DNA of 19,783 bases. Origin: Candidatus Buchananbacteria bacterium (GTDB taxonomy: Bacteria; Patescibacteriota; Patescibacteriia; CAIXNZ01). The DNA lies in the NCBI GenBank assembly GCA_030592165.1, contig JAUVKC010000012.1, positions 1 through 19,783 on the forward strand. The letters are read 5' to 3'. Shown here one piece after another: positions 11,924 through 18,021 of the stretch. The notes beneath the pieces were generated by a model. It searched no databases and was not told the origin of the DNA. It saw only the letters and a list, made by a program, of their open reading frames with translations. The position numbers and the translations under genes are program-made. Within the stretch, counting starts at the first letter, position 1. Each line of letters starts with the position of its first letter.

Positions 11924-13273
11924 ATGGGGAAAAAACAAAAAAACGGCCAAAAGGCTCATGTAGTTGCTGTTGATATGGGTTATGGTCATCAAAGAGCAGC
12001 TCATCCTTTGCATATTTTGGCTTACAAAGGTAAAGTTATTAATGCTAATACTTATAAGGGGATACCACAATCTGATAAAGATTTTTGGAATGATAGTCGT
12101 GAATTTTATGAATGGCTTTCCAAGTTTAAAAAAACACCTTTAATTGGTGAAAAAATTTGGGCGCTTTTTGATCATTTTCAGGAAATACCAAAATTTTATC
12201 CAAAACGTGATTTATCAGCACCAAATTCTCAGCTTAAGTATTTTATGCATTTTATAAAAAAAGGCTGGGGTAAAGATTTGATAAGTAAATTGGCAAAAAA
12301 TCCGTTACCAATAGTGACAACTTTTTTTGTGATGGGTTTTATGGCTGAGTATTACAAATATCCGGGAGAAATTTATGTTTTAGCAACTGATACTGATATT
12401 AGCCGGACATGGGTGCCAATTAATCCCAATCAAAGTAGGATTAAATATTTTGCTCCAAATTATAGAGTTGAACAAAGATTGAAATTATATGGTGTAAATC
12501 CCGCTAATATTTATTTAACAGGATTTCCGTTGCCAAACGAAAACTTGGGAGGTGCTGATTTGAAAGTTTTAAAACAAGACTTGGGTCATCGTTTGTTTAA
12601 TTTGGATCCCAAAAGAAGATATATTTCACAATATAAAGATACTATTTCTCAGCAATTAGGTGATAAATGTTTTCCGCGTAAGCGACATCATCCTTTGACT
12701 ATTATGTTTGCAGTTGGTGGGGCTGGTGCACAACGTGATGTAGGTATTGGAATTGTCAGAGCTTTAGCCAGTAAAATTAATAAGGGAACAGTCAGAATAA
12801 ATCTTGTGGCTGGAATAAGAAATGAAGTCGCTTCATATTTTAAGTCTAGTGTTCGTGAACTTGGCTTAGGTAAACATCTTGGTAAAAATATTAAAGTTAT
12901 CCATGCTCCTAATAAAGAAGGGTATTTTGATAAATTTAATAAAGCTTTAAGAACAACTGATATTTTATGGACTAAACCAAGTGAGTTGTCTTTTTATACA
13001 GCTTTAGGTTTACCGATTATTATGTCACCGCCAATTGGTTCACAGGAGAAATTTAACCGTAAATGGCTAAGAACTATTTCTTCAGGTATTGATCAAGAAG
13101 ATGTGCAATATACAGAGGAATGGCTTTTTGACTGGCTTGACTCAGGTTGGTTTGCTGAAGCAGCTATGGAAGGTTTTATGGAAGCACCTAAATACGGAAC
13201 TTTTAATATCCAAAAGATAATAAGTCATAAAACAGAAGAAACCAAAGCCATGAAAATGGTTTTACAATATTAG
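11924..13273 (+). CDS. GT-B glycosyltransferase, MGDG synthase / UgtP / MurG-like (GT28 type)
   Basis: The 449-aa protein starts with a Rossmann-like half whose first loop MGYGHQRAA (18-26) resembles the GxGHxxAA loop of MGDG synthases. TDTDISRTWVP (155-165) sits where relatives have the D...H...W segment, and ANIYLTGFPLP (194-204) where they have the GIP hinge. The C-terminal half has the nucleotide-sugar site: MFAVGGAGAQRD (261-272), WTKPSELSFYTALGLPIIMSPP (349-370) and QEKFNRKWL. Enzymes of this type add a sugar to diacylglycerol or a lipid-linked cell-wall precursor at the inner membrane face. Donor and acceptor are unknown. The 30-40-residue stretch at 85-120 and the 222-257 insert are unlike the canonical members. 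ATG without Shine-Dalgarno; monocistronic. Confidence 0.8.
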   Translation: MGKKQKNGQKAHVVAVDMGYGHQRAAHPLHILAYKGKVINANTYKGIPQSDKDFWNDSREFYEWLSKFKKTPLIGEKIWALFDHFQEIPKFYPKRDLSAPNSQLKYFMHFIKKGWGKDLISKLAKNPLPIVTTFFVMGFMAEYYKYPGEIYVLATDTDISRTWVPINPNQSRIKYFAPNYRVEQRLKLYGVNPANIYLTGFPLPNENLGGADLKVLKQDLGHRLFNLDPKRRYISQYKDTISQQLGDKCFPRKRHHPLTIMFAVGGAGAQRDVGIGIVRALASKINKGTVRINLVAGIRNEVASYFKSSVRELGLGKHLGKNIKVIHAPNKEGYFDKFNKALRTTDILWTKPSELSFYTALGLPIIMSPPIGSQEKFNRKWLRTISSGIDQEDVQYTEEWLFDWLDSGWFAEAAMEGFMEAPKYGTFNIQKIISHKTEETKAMKMVLQY

Positions 13274-13305
13274 GGCAATGTACAATTATCAATGAACAAT
13301 TAATA
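13273..13305. repeat. AT-rich intergenic repeat, ACAATGTACAATT family
   Basis: GGGCAATGTACAATTATCAATG followed by AACAATTAATAATT, sharing words with 10338-10375 and the palindrome at 1547-1615. It starts at the stop codon of the glycosyltransferase. Confidence 0.5.
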
Positions 13306-13308
13306 ATT

Positions 13309-13335
13309 AAGGATGTCTGTTCTTGGCATCCTTTT
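13309..13335 (+). terminator. Terminator of the glycosyltransferase gene
   Basis: AAGGATG pairs with CATCCTT, 11-nt loop, followed by a short T run. Confidence 0.65.
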
Positions 13336-13351
13336 AAGTCTTTTTATATCC

Positions 13352-13379
13352 TTTACAAAAAGTGCATATTTGCTATTAT
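13352..13379 (+). promoter_or_regulatory. Promoter of the 526-aa membrane protein
   Basis: TTTACA (13352-13357), 16 nt, TGCTATTAT with extended -10 (TATTAT 13374-13379). The predicted start near 13386 puts the 38-bp inverted repeat into the leader. Confidence 0.55.
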
Positions 13380-13404
13380 TATTGTAAGATTTAGTTAATT
13401 ATAA

Positions 13405-13442
13405 GAACATTCGTATATTCGTATTTATTAGTAAATTCGTAT
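13405..13442 (+). repeat. Left 38-bp inverted repeat (ATTCGTA family)
   Basis: Matches the reverse complement of 15030-15067 at 34 of 38 positions. It contains three ATTCGTA words. It ends 3 nt before the ATG at 13446. Confidence 0.85.
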
Positions 13443-13445
13443 TTA

Positions 13446-15026
13446 ATGCAACGATTAGCAATTTTACTTGAAAAATTAAATATAGCTGACCAAAGAGATA
13501 AGATCGTAAAAAAAGAAGGAGAGGAATTGGTCAAGGTAAACGTAATGACAAGTGCGGTGGCTTTTATGTATGAAAAAATAAGAACCGTAGTTGATTACAA
13601 CGAAGAGCATTTATTAAGAAAAAGTGCTATTTTTAGGATTTTAAAAAGAAGATTTTTAGAAGGAGATGATTATTACAAGATTGCTGAAAATTTGATTAAG
13701 GAAATGATCAGTGCTAAGTATCTGGAGAATAATAAAATCCCTGAAACAATAATTATTGAAATTGCTAAAGTTATTGAAAAATACGATTTACTTTATACTG
13801 GTATAAAAGAGCAGAAAGGTTTAAAGCGATCTATGAAGTTATATGACTGGGTTATTCAGCTTGCTTCTGTGGAAATTGAGGAAATAGTCGCTCCTGCCAA
13901 TAAAGAAAGAGTTATGGTCCGTTTTATGTATGATGAGATTCAGTCTCGATCAGAAATCGTTTGTAAGGATATGACAGTAGATGAAAAAAATTTACAAATA
14001 TTTTTGGCAGTAAATAGAAGTCTTGTAAAATCAGATAAACCCATGCTTGAATATTTAATTCTTAAGCTTTGGTATCCTGATTGGGTTAATGATTATCAGG
14101 TTTTTTTGCCAAAATTTATTGATGAAGTCTTAAATATTAGAAAAGATATTGATGCTCAAATTAATCATCGTATGGCAAACCGTCTTTTGAAATTTTGTAG
14201 ACCATATGCAACTATGATGATTATTCTTCGGGAAGTGATTTATGCTGATTTCAAAAATGCCTCAAAGTTAATCAATGATATACCTCTTTTGGAAAGTAAA
14301 ATTCGCGAAGTTTGTCAGGAAAAATATAAAGAAACTAAAAAACGTTTAAAAACCCAGATTGTGAGGGCAATTATTTATGTATTTTTAACAAAAATGCTTT
14401 TAGCTTTAATTTTGGAGGTTCCTTTTGATTATTATATTTTACAATCCTTTAATTGGTTAGCAATCATTGTTAATGTTACATTCCCGCCACTGCTAATGAT
14501 TTTGATTGCTTCAACTATTCGTACTCCAAGTGAGAAAAATACCAAGGTAATGATTAATGGTTTGCATGCAATTTTAACAGGGAAAGTCGGTGAAATTAAA
14601 TATATTAAAGAACCGAAAAAAAGAAGCTGGTTTACCTGGGGAGTATTTAATATTGTTTATGTGATTACATTTTTAGTACCATTTTTATTTATTATTTACT
14701 TTTTGGATAAAATTGAATTTAGTATCATGAGTATTGGTTTATTTTTAGTCTTTTTAAGCATTGTTAGTTTTTTTGGTGTCAGGATCAGAAACTCTGCCCG
14801 TGAATTATATGTATTGAAAAAAAGAGATAATATTTTTGGTGAGATTTTTGATTTTGCGACCTTACCTTTTATTCGTTTAGGCAGATTTTTATCATTAAAT
14901 TTTTCTAAGATAAATATTTTCGTTTTTATTTTGGATTTTCTTATTGAAGCGCCATTGAAAATTATTTTACAGGCAATAGAAGAATGGCTTTCATTTTTTA
15001 AAGAAAAAAAAGAAGATTTATATTAG
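13446..15026 (+). CDS. Large membrane protein of unknown function, 526 aa
   Basis: The N-terminal 300 residues are soluble and helical with many charged residues (for example EEHLLRKSAIFRILKRRFLEG at 53-73). The C-terminal part has about four to five transmembrane helices at 306-323, 336-357, 399-420, 424-444 and perhaps 485-505. Between them RTPSEKNTKVMINGLHAILTG (359-379) forms a cytoplasmic or external loop. I recognise no catalytic motif or family; an ion channel, sensor or transporter role would be speculation. There is no Shine-Dalgarno; the region before the ATG is the 38-bp repeat, whose inverted partner begins 3 nt after the stop codon. The following genes (117 aa, 81 aa, glutaredoxin) run in the same direction and may be cotranscribed. 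Confidence 0.75.
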   Translation: MQRLAILLEKLNIADQRDKIVKKEGEELVKVNVMTSAVAFMYEKIRTVVDYNEEHLLRKSAIFRILKRRFLEGDDYYKIAENLIKEMISAKYLENNKIPETIIIEIAKVIEKYDLLYTGIKEQKGLKRSMKLYDWVIQLASVEIEEIVAPANKERVMVRFMYDEIQSRSEIVCKDMTVDEKNLQIFLAVNRSLVKSDKPMLEYLILKLWYPDWVNDYQVFLPKFIDEVLNIRKDIDAQINHRMANRLLKFCRPYATMMIILREVIYADFKNASKLINDIPLLESKIREVCQEKYKETKKRLKTQIVRAIIYVFLTKMLLALILEVPFDYYILQSFNWLAIIVNVTFPPLLMILIASTIRTPSEKNTKVMINGLHAILTGKVGEIKYIKEPKKRSWFTWGVFNIVYVITFLVPFLFIIYFLDKIEFSIMSIGLFLVFLSIVSFFGVRIRNSARELYVLKKRDNIFGEIFDFATLPFIRLGRFLSLNFSKINIFVFILDFLIEAPLKIILQAIEEWLSFFKEKKEDLY

Positions 15027-15029
15027 GGG

Positions 15030-15067
15030 GATACGAATCTACTAGTAAATACGAATTTACGAATGTT
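15030..15067 (-). repeat. Right 38-bp inverted repeat (ATTCGTA family)
   Basis: Inverted partner of 13405-13442 (four mismatches). It begins 3 nt after the stop of the 526-aa gene, so the pair brackets exactly this one ORF. Confidence 0.85.
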
Positions 15068-15094
15068 TAGATATTTATCAGTAATTAGTTTAAT

Positions 15095-15448
15095 ATGAAA
15101 AGAGAATTACCAAAAATGGAATCACTAGACATGATTTATGCTAAAGATGTTTTAGCTAGATATGATTTGATTAATCGAGTTATAAAGCTTAAAGATCAAG
15201 GTGACTCGTTTCAATCAGCTTTTAAAAAAGTTATGACATCTATTGGTACACTTGAATCAAAAAAAAGCGAAGAAATATTATTTAGAATGACTCAGGCAGC
15301 CTGGGAAAAATATGAAAAACCAGTTAAAAATTCTTCATTTACTGAAAATCAGCAAGCAAAAATGAAAAGAGGTGCTGAATTACTTCAATATAACGAAGAA
15401 AAAAGAGCTGGACAATCTTATCATGAATCAGGCTTAGATAATAATTAA
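15095..15448 (+). CDS. Hypothetical protein, 117 aa
   Basis: A soluble, mixed-charge, predominantly helical protein beginning MKRELPKMESLDMIYAKD. The middle (NRVIKLKDQGDSFQSAFKKVMTS) alternates hydrophobic and charged residues, and the C-terminal third (from about 77) is polar and probably flexible. No motif or family is recognised. There is no Shine-Dalgarno. It lies 68 nt behind the 526-aa gene, with the right inverted repeat between, and 13 nt before the 81-aa gene, so it probably belongs to the same transcript as the latter. Confidence 0.65.
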   Translation: MKRELPKMESLDMIYAKDVLARYDLINRVIKLKDQGDSFQSAFKKVMTSIGTLESKKSEEILFRMTQAAWEKYEKPVKNSSFTENQQAKMKRGAELLQYNEEKRAGQSYHESGLDNN

Positions 15449-15461
15449 AATCAAAAAAAAT

Positions 15462-15707
15462 ATGATTACCAAAAATATTTTAGTTTTAATTAACAAAAAA
15501 TTAAATTCCGTTATTTTGAATTTAGTTGTTATTGGGTTTTTGTTTTTTATTCTTGCTGCTGCTATATTGTTTTACCCTCAGATTTTGCAGGCTTTATTTA
15601 TAATTGCTTTTTTTGTGATTTCTTTTTCAGCTTTTTTGATTGCTATTAAAATTAATCATATCAAAGAAAATTTTGAAAAATTACTAAAATTAACTAATAA
15701 AAAATAA
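15462..15707 (+). CDS. Small two-helix membrane protein, 81 aa
   Basis: Two hydrophobic helices (about 16-40 and 42-64) are joined by a very short turn (YPQ), followed by a basic helical tail (KINHIKENFEKLLKLTNKK). The layout is a hairpin membrane protein with both ends in the cytoplasm. No family is recognised. It lies 13 nt after the 117-aa gene and 14 nt before the glutaredoxin gene, indicating one operon. Confidence 0.65.
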   Translation: MITKNILVLINKKLNSVILNLVVIGFLFFILAAAILFYPQILQALFIIAFFVISFSAFLIAIKINHIKENFEKLLKLTNKK

Positions 15708-15721
15708 TTAATTTAAAATTT

Positions 15722-15964
15722 ATGTCAGATGATAAAAAGGTGATCGTTTATTCAACGCCAACATGTCCTTATTGTAAGCAAATAAAAGCTTATTTAAAGG
15801 AAAAGAGCATAGAATATGATGATATTGATGTTGCCGCAAACCCTGATAAAGCTCAGGAGATGATTGATAAATCAGGTCAAATGGGTGTTCCTGTAGTTAT
15901 GATTGGCGAAGAAGTGATTGTTGGTTTTGATAAGGAAAAGATTAATAAAGCTTTGGGACTATAA
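15722..15964 (+). CDS. Glutaredoxin-like protein
   Basis: The 80-aa protein is a minimal thioredoxin fold. VIVYSTPTCPYCKQIKAYL (7-25) has the redox pair C15-P-Y-C18, the classical dithiol glutaredoxin site. MGVPVVMIGEEVIVGFD (54-70) holds the cis-proline (P57) and the G-F/Y-D segment that in this family contacts the substrate or glutathione. The size matches NrdH/Grx-type single-domain proteins (75-85 aa). It reduces disulfides in the cytoplasm; whether glutathione, another low-molecular thiol or thioredoxin reductase recharges it cannot be seen here. ATG without Shine-Dalgarno, last gene of the four-gene run. Confidence 0.92.
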   Translation: MSDDKKVIVYSTPTCPYCKQIKAYLKEKSIEYDDIDVAANPDKAQEMIDKSGQMGVPVVMIGEEVIVGFDKEKINKALGL

Positions 15965-15975
15965 TAATTAGTAAG

Positions 15976-16036
15976 AAATAAGAATTTAAACCCGGAGGAT
16001 AAATGTTGTTTTTCTAGTTGCTTAAATTTCTTATTT
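15976..16036 (+). other. Long-loop hairpin presenting a ribosome-binding site and a 4-codon ORF
   Basis: AAATAAGAATTTAA (15976-15989) pairs with TTAAATTTCTTATTT (16022-16036) with one bulge. The 32-nt loop contains GGAGG (15994-15998) and ATG-TTG-TTT-TTC-TAG (16003-16017). It may be the glutaredoxin terminator region with a chance ORF, or a leader element. Confidence 0.4.
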
Positions 16037-16077
16037 TTGGCATTATTAATATAATTAAATATAAAGGAAATAGGGGG

Positions 16078-16098
16078 GAGCCTTTTTTAGGCTCTTTT
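16078..16098 (+). promoter_or_regulatory. Terminator-like hairpin in the guaA leader (possible attenuator)
   Basis: GAGCC-TTTTTTA-GGCTC then TTTT, 59 nt before the guaA start. TAGCTAGGCTA further downstream (around 16120-16131) carries another GGCT that could compete for AGCC. An upstream TATAAT (16050-16055, poor -35 TTTCTT at 16027) may be the promoter. No known purine riboswitch core is visible. Confidence 0.35.
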
Positions 16099-16156
16099 AA
16101 AATTTAAGGTGAAATATTAGCTAGGCTAAAAACAACAAGTAAGGAGGGTAAGTAAG

Positions 16157-17740
16157 ATGGAAAAGGTTTTAATTCTGGATTTTGGTTCACAGTACACCAT
16201 GCTGATTGCTCGGCGAGTACGTGAAGTCAATGTTTATTGTGAAATTCATCCATACAATATGAGCATTGAAGAAATCAAGACATTTAATCCTCGAGCGATT
16301 ATTTTGTCTGGCGGACCAGCCAGCGTCACTGCTGCTGATGCCTATAATTGCGATCCGGAAGTATTTGAACTGGGAGTTCCTATCTTGGGTATTTGCTACG
16401 GGTTACAGCTTATGGCTAAGATGCTTGGTGGTGAAGTAGAAGCATCAGATCATCGCGAGTATGGGGCAGCGAACCTGGTTGTCGATAATGATGCTGATCT
16501 TTTTGCTGGATGTAGCGATCAAGATGGCATTCAATCTGCTAACTTGCATCATGAGGGCCAGGTCGCCAATGGGTTGCGTGTCTGGATGAGTCATGGTGAT
16601 CGCATCAAGTCGATTCCACCTGGCTTTGAGATTATCGGACATACGGTAAATTCGGCAGTGGCTGCTATGAGAGATAAATCTCGCGGTTTTTTTGCAGTTC
16701 AGTTTCATCCCGAAGTCGCTCATACGCCCCAGGGTAAGAATATTCTGGCTAATTTTCTTTTCAAAATCGCAGGCTGCTCAGGTGACTGGTCAATGAAAAA
16801 TTTCATTGATCAGGCTGTGGAGAGTATCCGTAACCAGGTTGGTAATAATAATGTTATTTTGGGTCTTTCTGGAGGAGTGGACTCATCAGTGGCTGCTATG
16901 TTGATGCATTTGGCTGTTGGGCCTCAGCTTACTTGTATCTACGTGGATAATGGACTTATGCGTCTTAACGAATCAGAATCAGTGGCTCGTTTGTTTCGGG
17001 AGAAGTTTAGAATCAAGCTTCGAGCTATTGACGCATCTCATCATTTTTTGAGCGAGCTTGCGGGTGTTACTGATCCCGAGAAAAAGCGTAAGGTTATAGG
17101 TCGCGTTTTTATCGAGATTTTCGAAAAAGAGGCAAAGCAAATTCCTGGTGTTAAATTTTTGGGACAAGGGACCTTATACCCTGATGTGATTGAGAGCGTC
17201 AGTTTTAAAGGTCCATCTGCCACAATTAAAAGCCACCATAACGTCGGTGGTTTGCCTGAAAAAATGGATCTTGAGCTGGTTGAGCCTTTGCGCGAATTGT
17301 TTAAAGATGAAGTTCGCGAAGTTGGGAAAGAGCTTGGTATGCCAGAAGAAGTGATTTGGCGTCAGCCTTTTCCAGGTCCGGGGCTAGGTATTAGAATTTT
17401 GGGTAAAATTACCAAAGATAGGCTTGCTATTCTTCAAAAAGCTGACGCAATTGTCACCTCGGAGATCGATGCCTGGGATTCGAAGCGTGAAGTCTGGCAG
17501 TACTTTGCAGTTCTTTTACCAGTAAGGTCAGTTGGAGTGATGGGAGACGAACGTACATATGATTACACAATTGCGGTGCGAGCGGTGAAAAGCGTTGATG
17601 GTATGACGGCAGATTACGCTGATTTGCCTCATTCATTGCTTTCAAAAATTTCCAACCGTATCATTAACGAAGTCAGGGGAGTAAATCGAGTGGTTTACGA
17701 CATTTCCTCCAAGCCCCCTGCTACTGTTGAATGGGAGTAA
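16157..17740 (+). CDS. guaA: GMP synthase (glutamine-hydrolysing)
   Basis: The 527-aa protein converts XMP to GMP with ATP and glutamine. Domains in order: class I glutamine amidotransferase (1-205) with nucleophile C80 in GICYGLQLM and H184/E186 in VQFHPEV; ATP pyrophosphatase (about 215-400) with the P-loop SGGVDSS (238-244); C-terminal dimerisation domain with QPFPGPGLGIR, ending SSKPPATVEWE, the family's usual C-terminus. Compared with typical enzymes, residues 117-141 between LF and VWMSHGD look about 15 residues longer. AAGGAGGG (16141-16148) precedes the ATG at 8 nt. Codons look less AT-biased than those of its neighbours. No guaB is nearby. It is monocistronic with a strong terminator. 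Confidence 0.97.
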   Translation: MEKVLILDFGSQYTMLIARRVREVNVYCEIHPYNMSIEEIKTFNPRAIILSGGPASVTAADAYNCDPEVFELGVPILGICYGLQLMAKMLGGEVEASDHREYGAANLVVDNDADLFAGCSDQDGIQSANLHHEGQVANGLRVWMSHGDRIKSIPPGFEIIGHTVNSAVAAMRDKSRGFFAVQFHPEVAHTPQGKNILANFLFKIAGCSGDWSMKNFIDQAVESIRNQVGNNNVILGLSGGVDSSVAAMLMHLAVGPQLTCIYVDNGLMRLNESESVARLFREKFRIKLRAIDASHHFLSELAGVTDPEKKRKVIGRVFIEIFEKEAKQIPGVKFLGQGTLYPDVIESVSFKGPSATIKSHHNVGGLPEKMDLELVEPLRELFKDEVREVGKELGMPEEVIWRQPFPGPGLGIRILGKITKDRLAILQKADAIVTSEIDAWDSKREVWQYFAVLLPVRSVGVMGDERTYDYTIAVRAVKSVDGMTADYADLPHSLLSKISNRIINEVRGVNRVVYDISSKPPATVEWE

Positions 17741-17747
17741 AAAACCC

Positions 17748-17786
17748 AAAAGCCGCCCTGAGTATTTGAAGGGCGGCTTTTTTTTT
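17748..17786 (+). terminator. Terminator of guaA
   Basis: AAAAGCCGCCCT pairs with AGGGCGGCTTTT, 10-nt loop, T9 tail. It is one of the strongest in the window. Confidence 0.95.
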
Positions 17787-17804
17787 GAATTAAGTATTAA
17801 AACA

Positions 17805-17833
17805 TTGACAGTTTAGTTATGATTTGCTATATT
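17805..17833 (+). promoter_or_regulatory. Promoter of the leader-peptide / citramalate-synthase-like unit
   Basis: Consensus TTGACA (17805-17810), 17 nt, TATATT (17828-17833). The predicted start is at about 17840, right at the leader ATG. Confidence 0.78.
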
Positions 17834-17840
17834 TAAATAT

Positions 17841-17915
17841 ATGAAAAAAGGTTTCCAAAACATTATTATTAGTATTATTATCCCAGTTGTTTGGGAAGGT
17901 TTTGGAGTTTCATAA
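17841..17915 (+). CDS. Ile/Val-rich 24-aa leader peptide (putative attenuator)
   Basis: The ORF starts at, or within a nucleotide or two of, the predicted transcription start, so it would be leaderless. It reads MKKGFQN, then IIISIIIPVV, then WEGFGVS. Codons 8-14 are ATT ATT ATT AGT ATT ATT ATC, followed by Pro and two GTT. Runs of Ile and Val codons are the hallmark of leader peptides that attenuate branched-chain amino-acid operons (ilv leaders in enterobacteria). The peptide is followed by a terminator at 17939 and then by a citramalate/isopropylmalate-synthase-family gene, whose pathway leads to isoleucine or leucine. An alternative is a small membrane peptide; Ile-rich stretches also make membrane helices, though this one is short and has a proline. 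Confidence 0.5.
   Translation: MKKGFQNIIISIIIPVVWEGFGVS
17853..17907 (+). promoter_or_regulatory. Hairpin within the leader-peptide coding region
   Basis: CCAAAAC (17855-17861) pairs with GTTTTGG (17899-17905), extendable by a T-A and a T·G pair; a second hairpin TCCCA-GTTGTT-TGGGA (17881-17896) is nested inside. The Ile codons lie in the enclosed part, so ribosome position would decide whether this stem forms. Confidence 0.45.
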
Positions 17916-17938
17916 TATAGTCAATTATTGAAATAAAG

Positions 17939-17970
17939 TTCCAGCCTTCACAACGGCTGGAATTTTTTTT
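17939..17970 (+). terminator. Intrinsic terminator between leader peptide and synthase gene (attenuator candidate)
   Basis: TTCCAGCC / GGCTGGAA, 8 bp, loop TTCACAAC, then T8. It lies 24 nt after the leader ORF and 52 nt before the structural gene, with no second convincing promoter between. Confidence 0.88.
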
Positions 17971-18021
17971 ATAATAAAGTTCTTTAATAATCAAAGTTCA
18001 AAGCGCAAGGAGGGACAAAAG

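Noticed and set aside
16061..16156. Purine riboswitch before guaA
   Set aside because: The conserved three-way-junction core of purine riboswitches is not visible; only simple hairpins are seen.
17041..17223. Minus-strand ORFs within guaA and the synthase gene
   Set aside because: They are shadows of strongly supported plus-strand genes and lack initiation signals.
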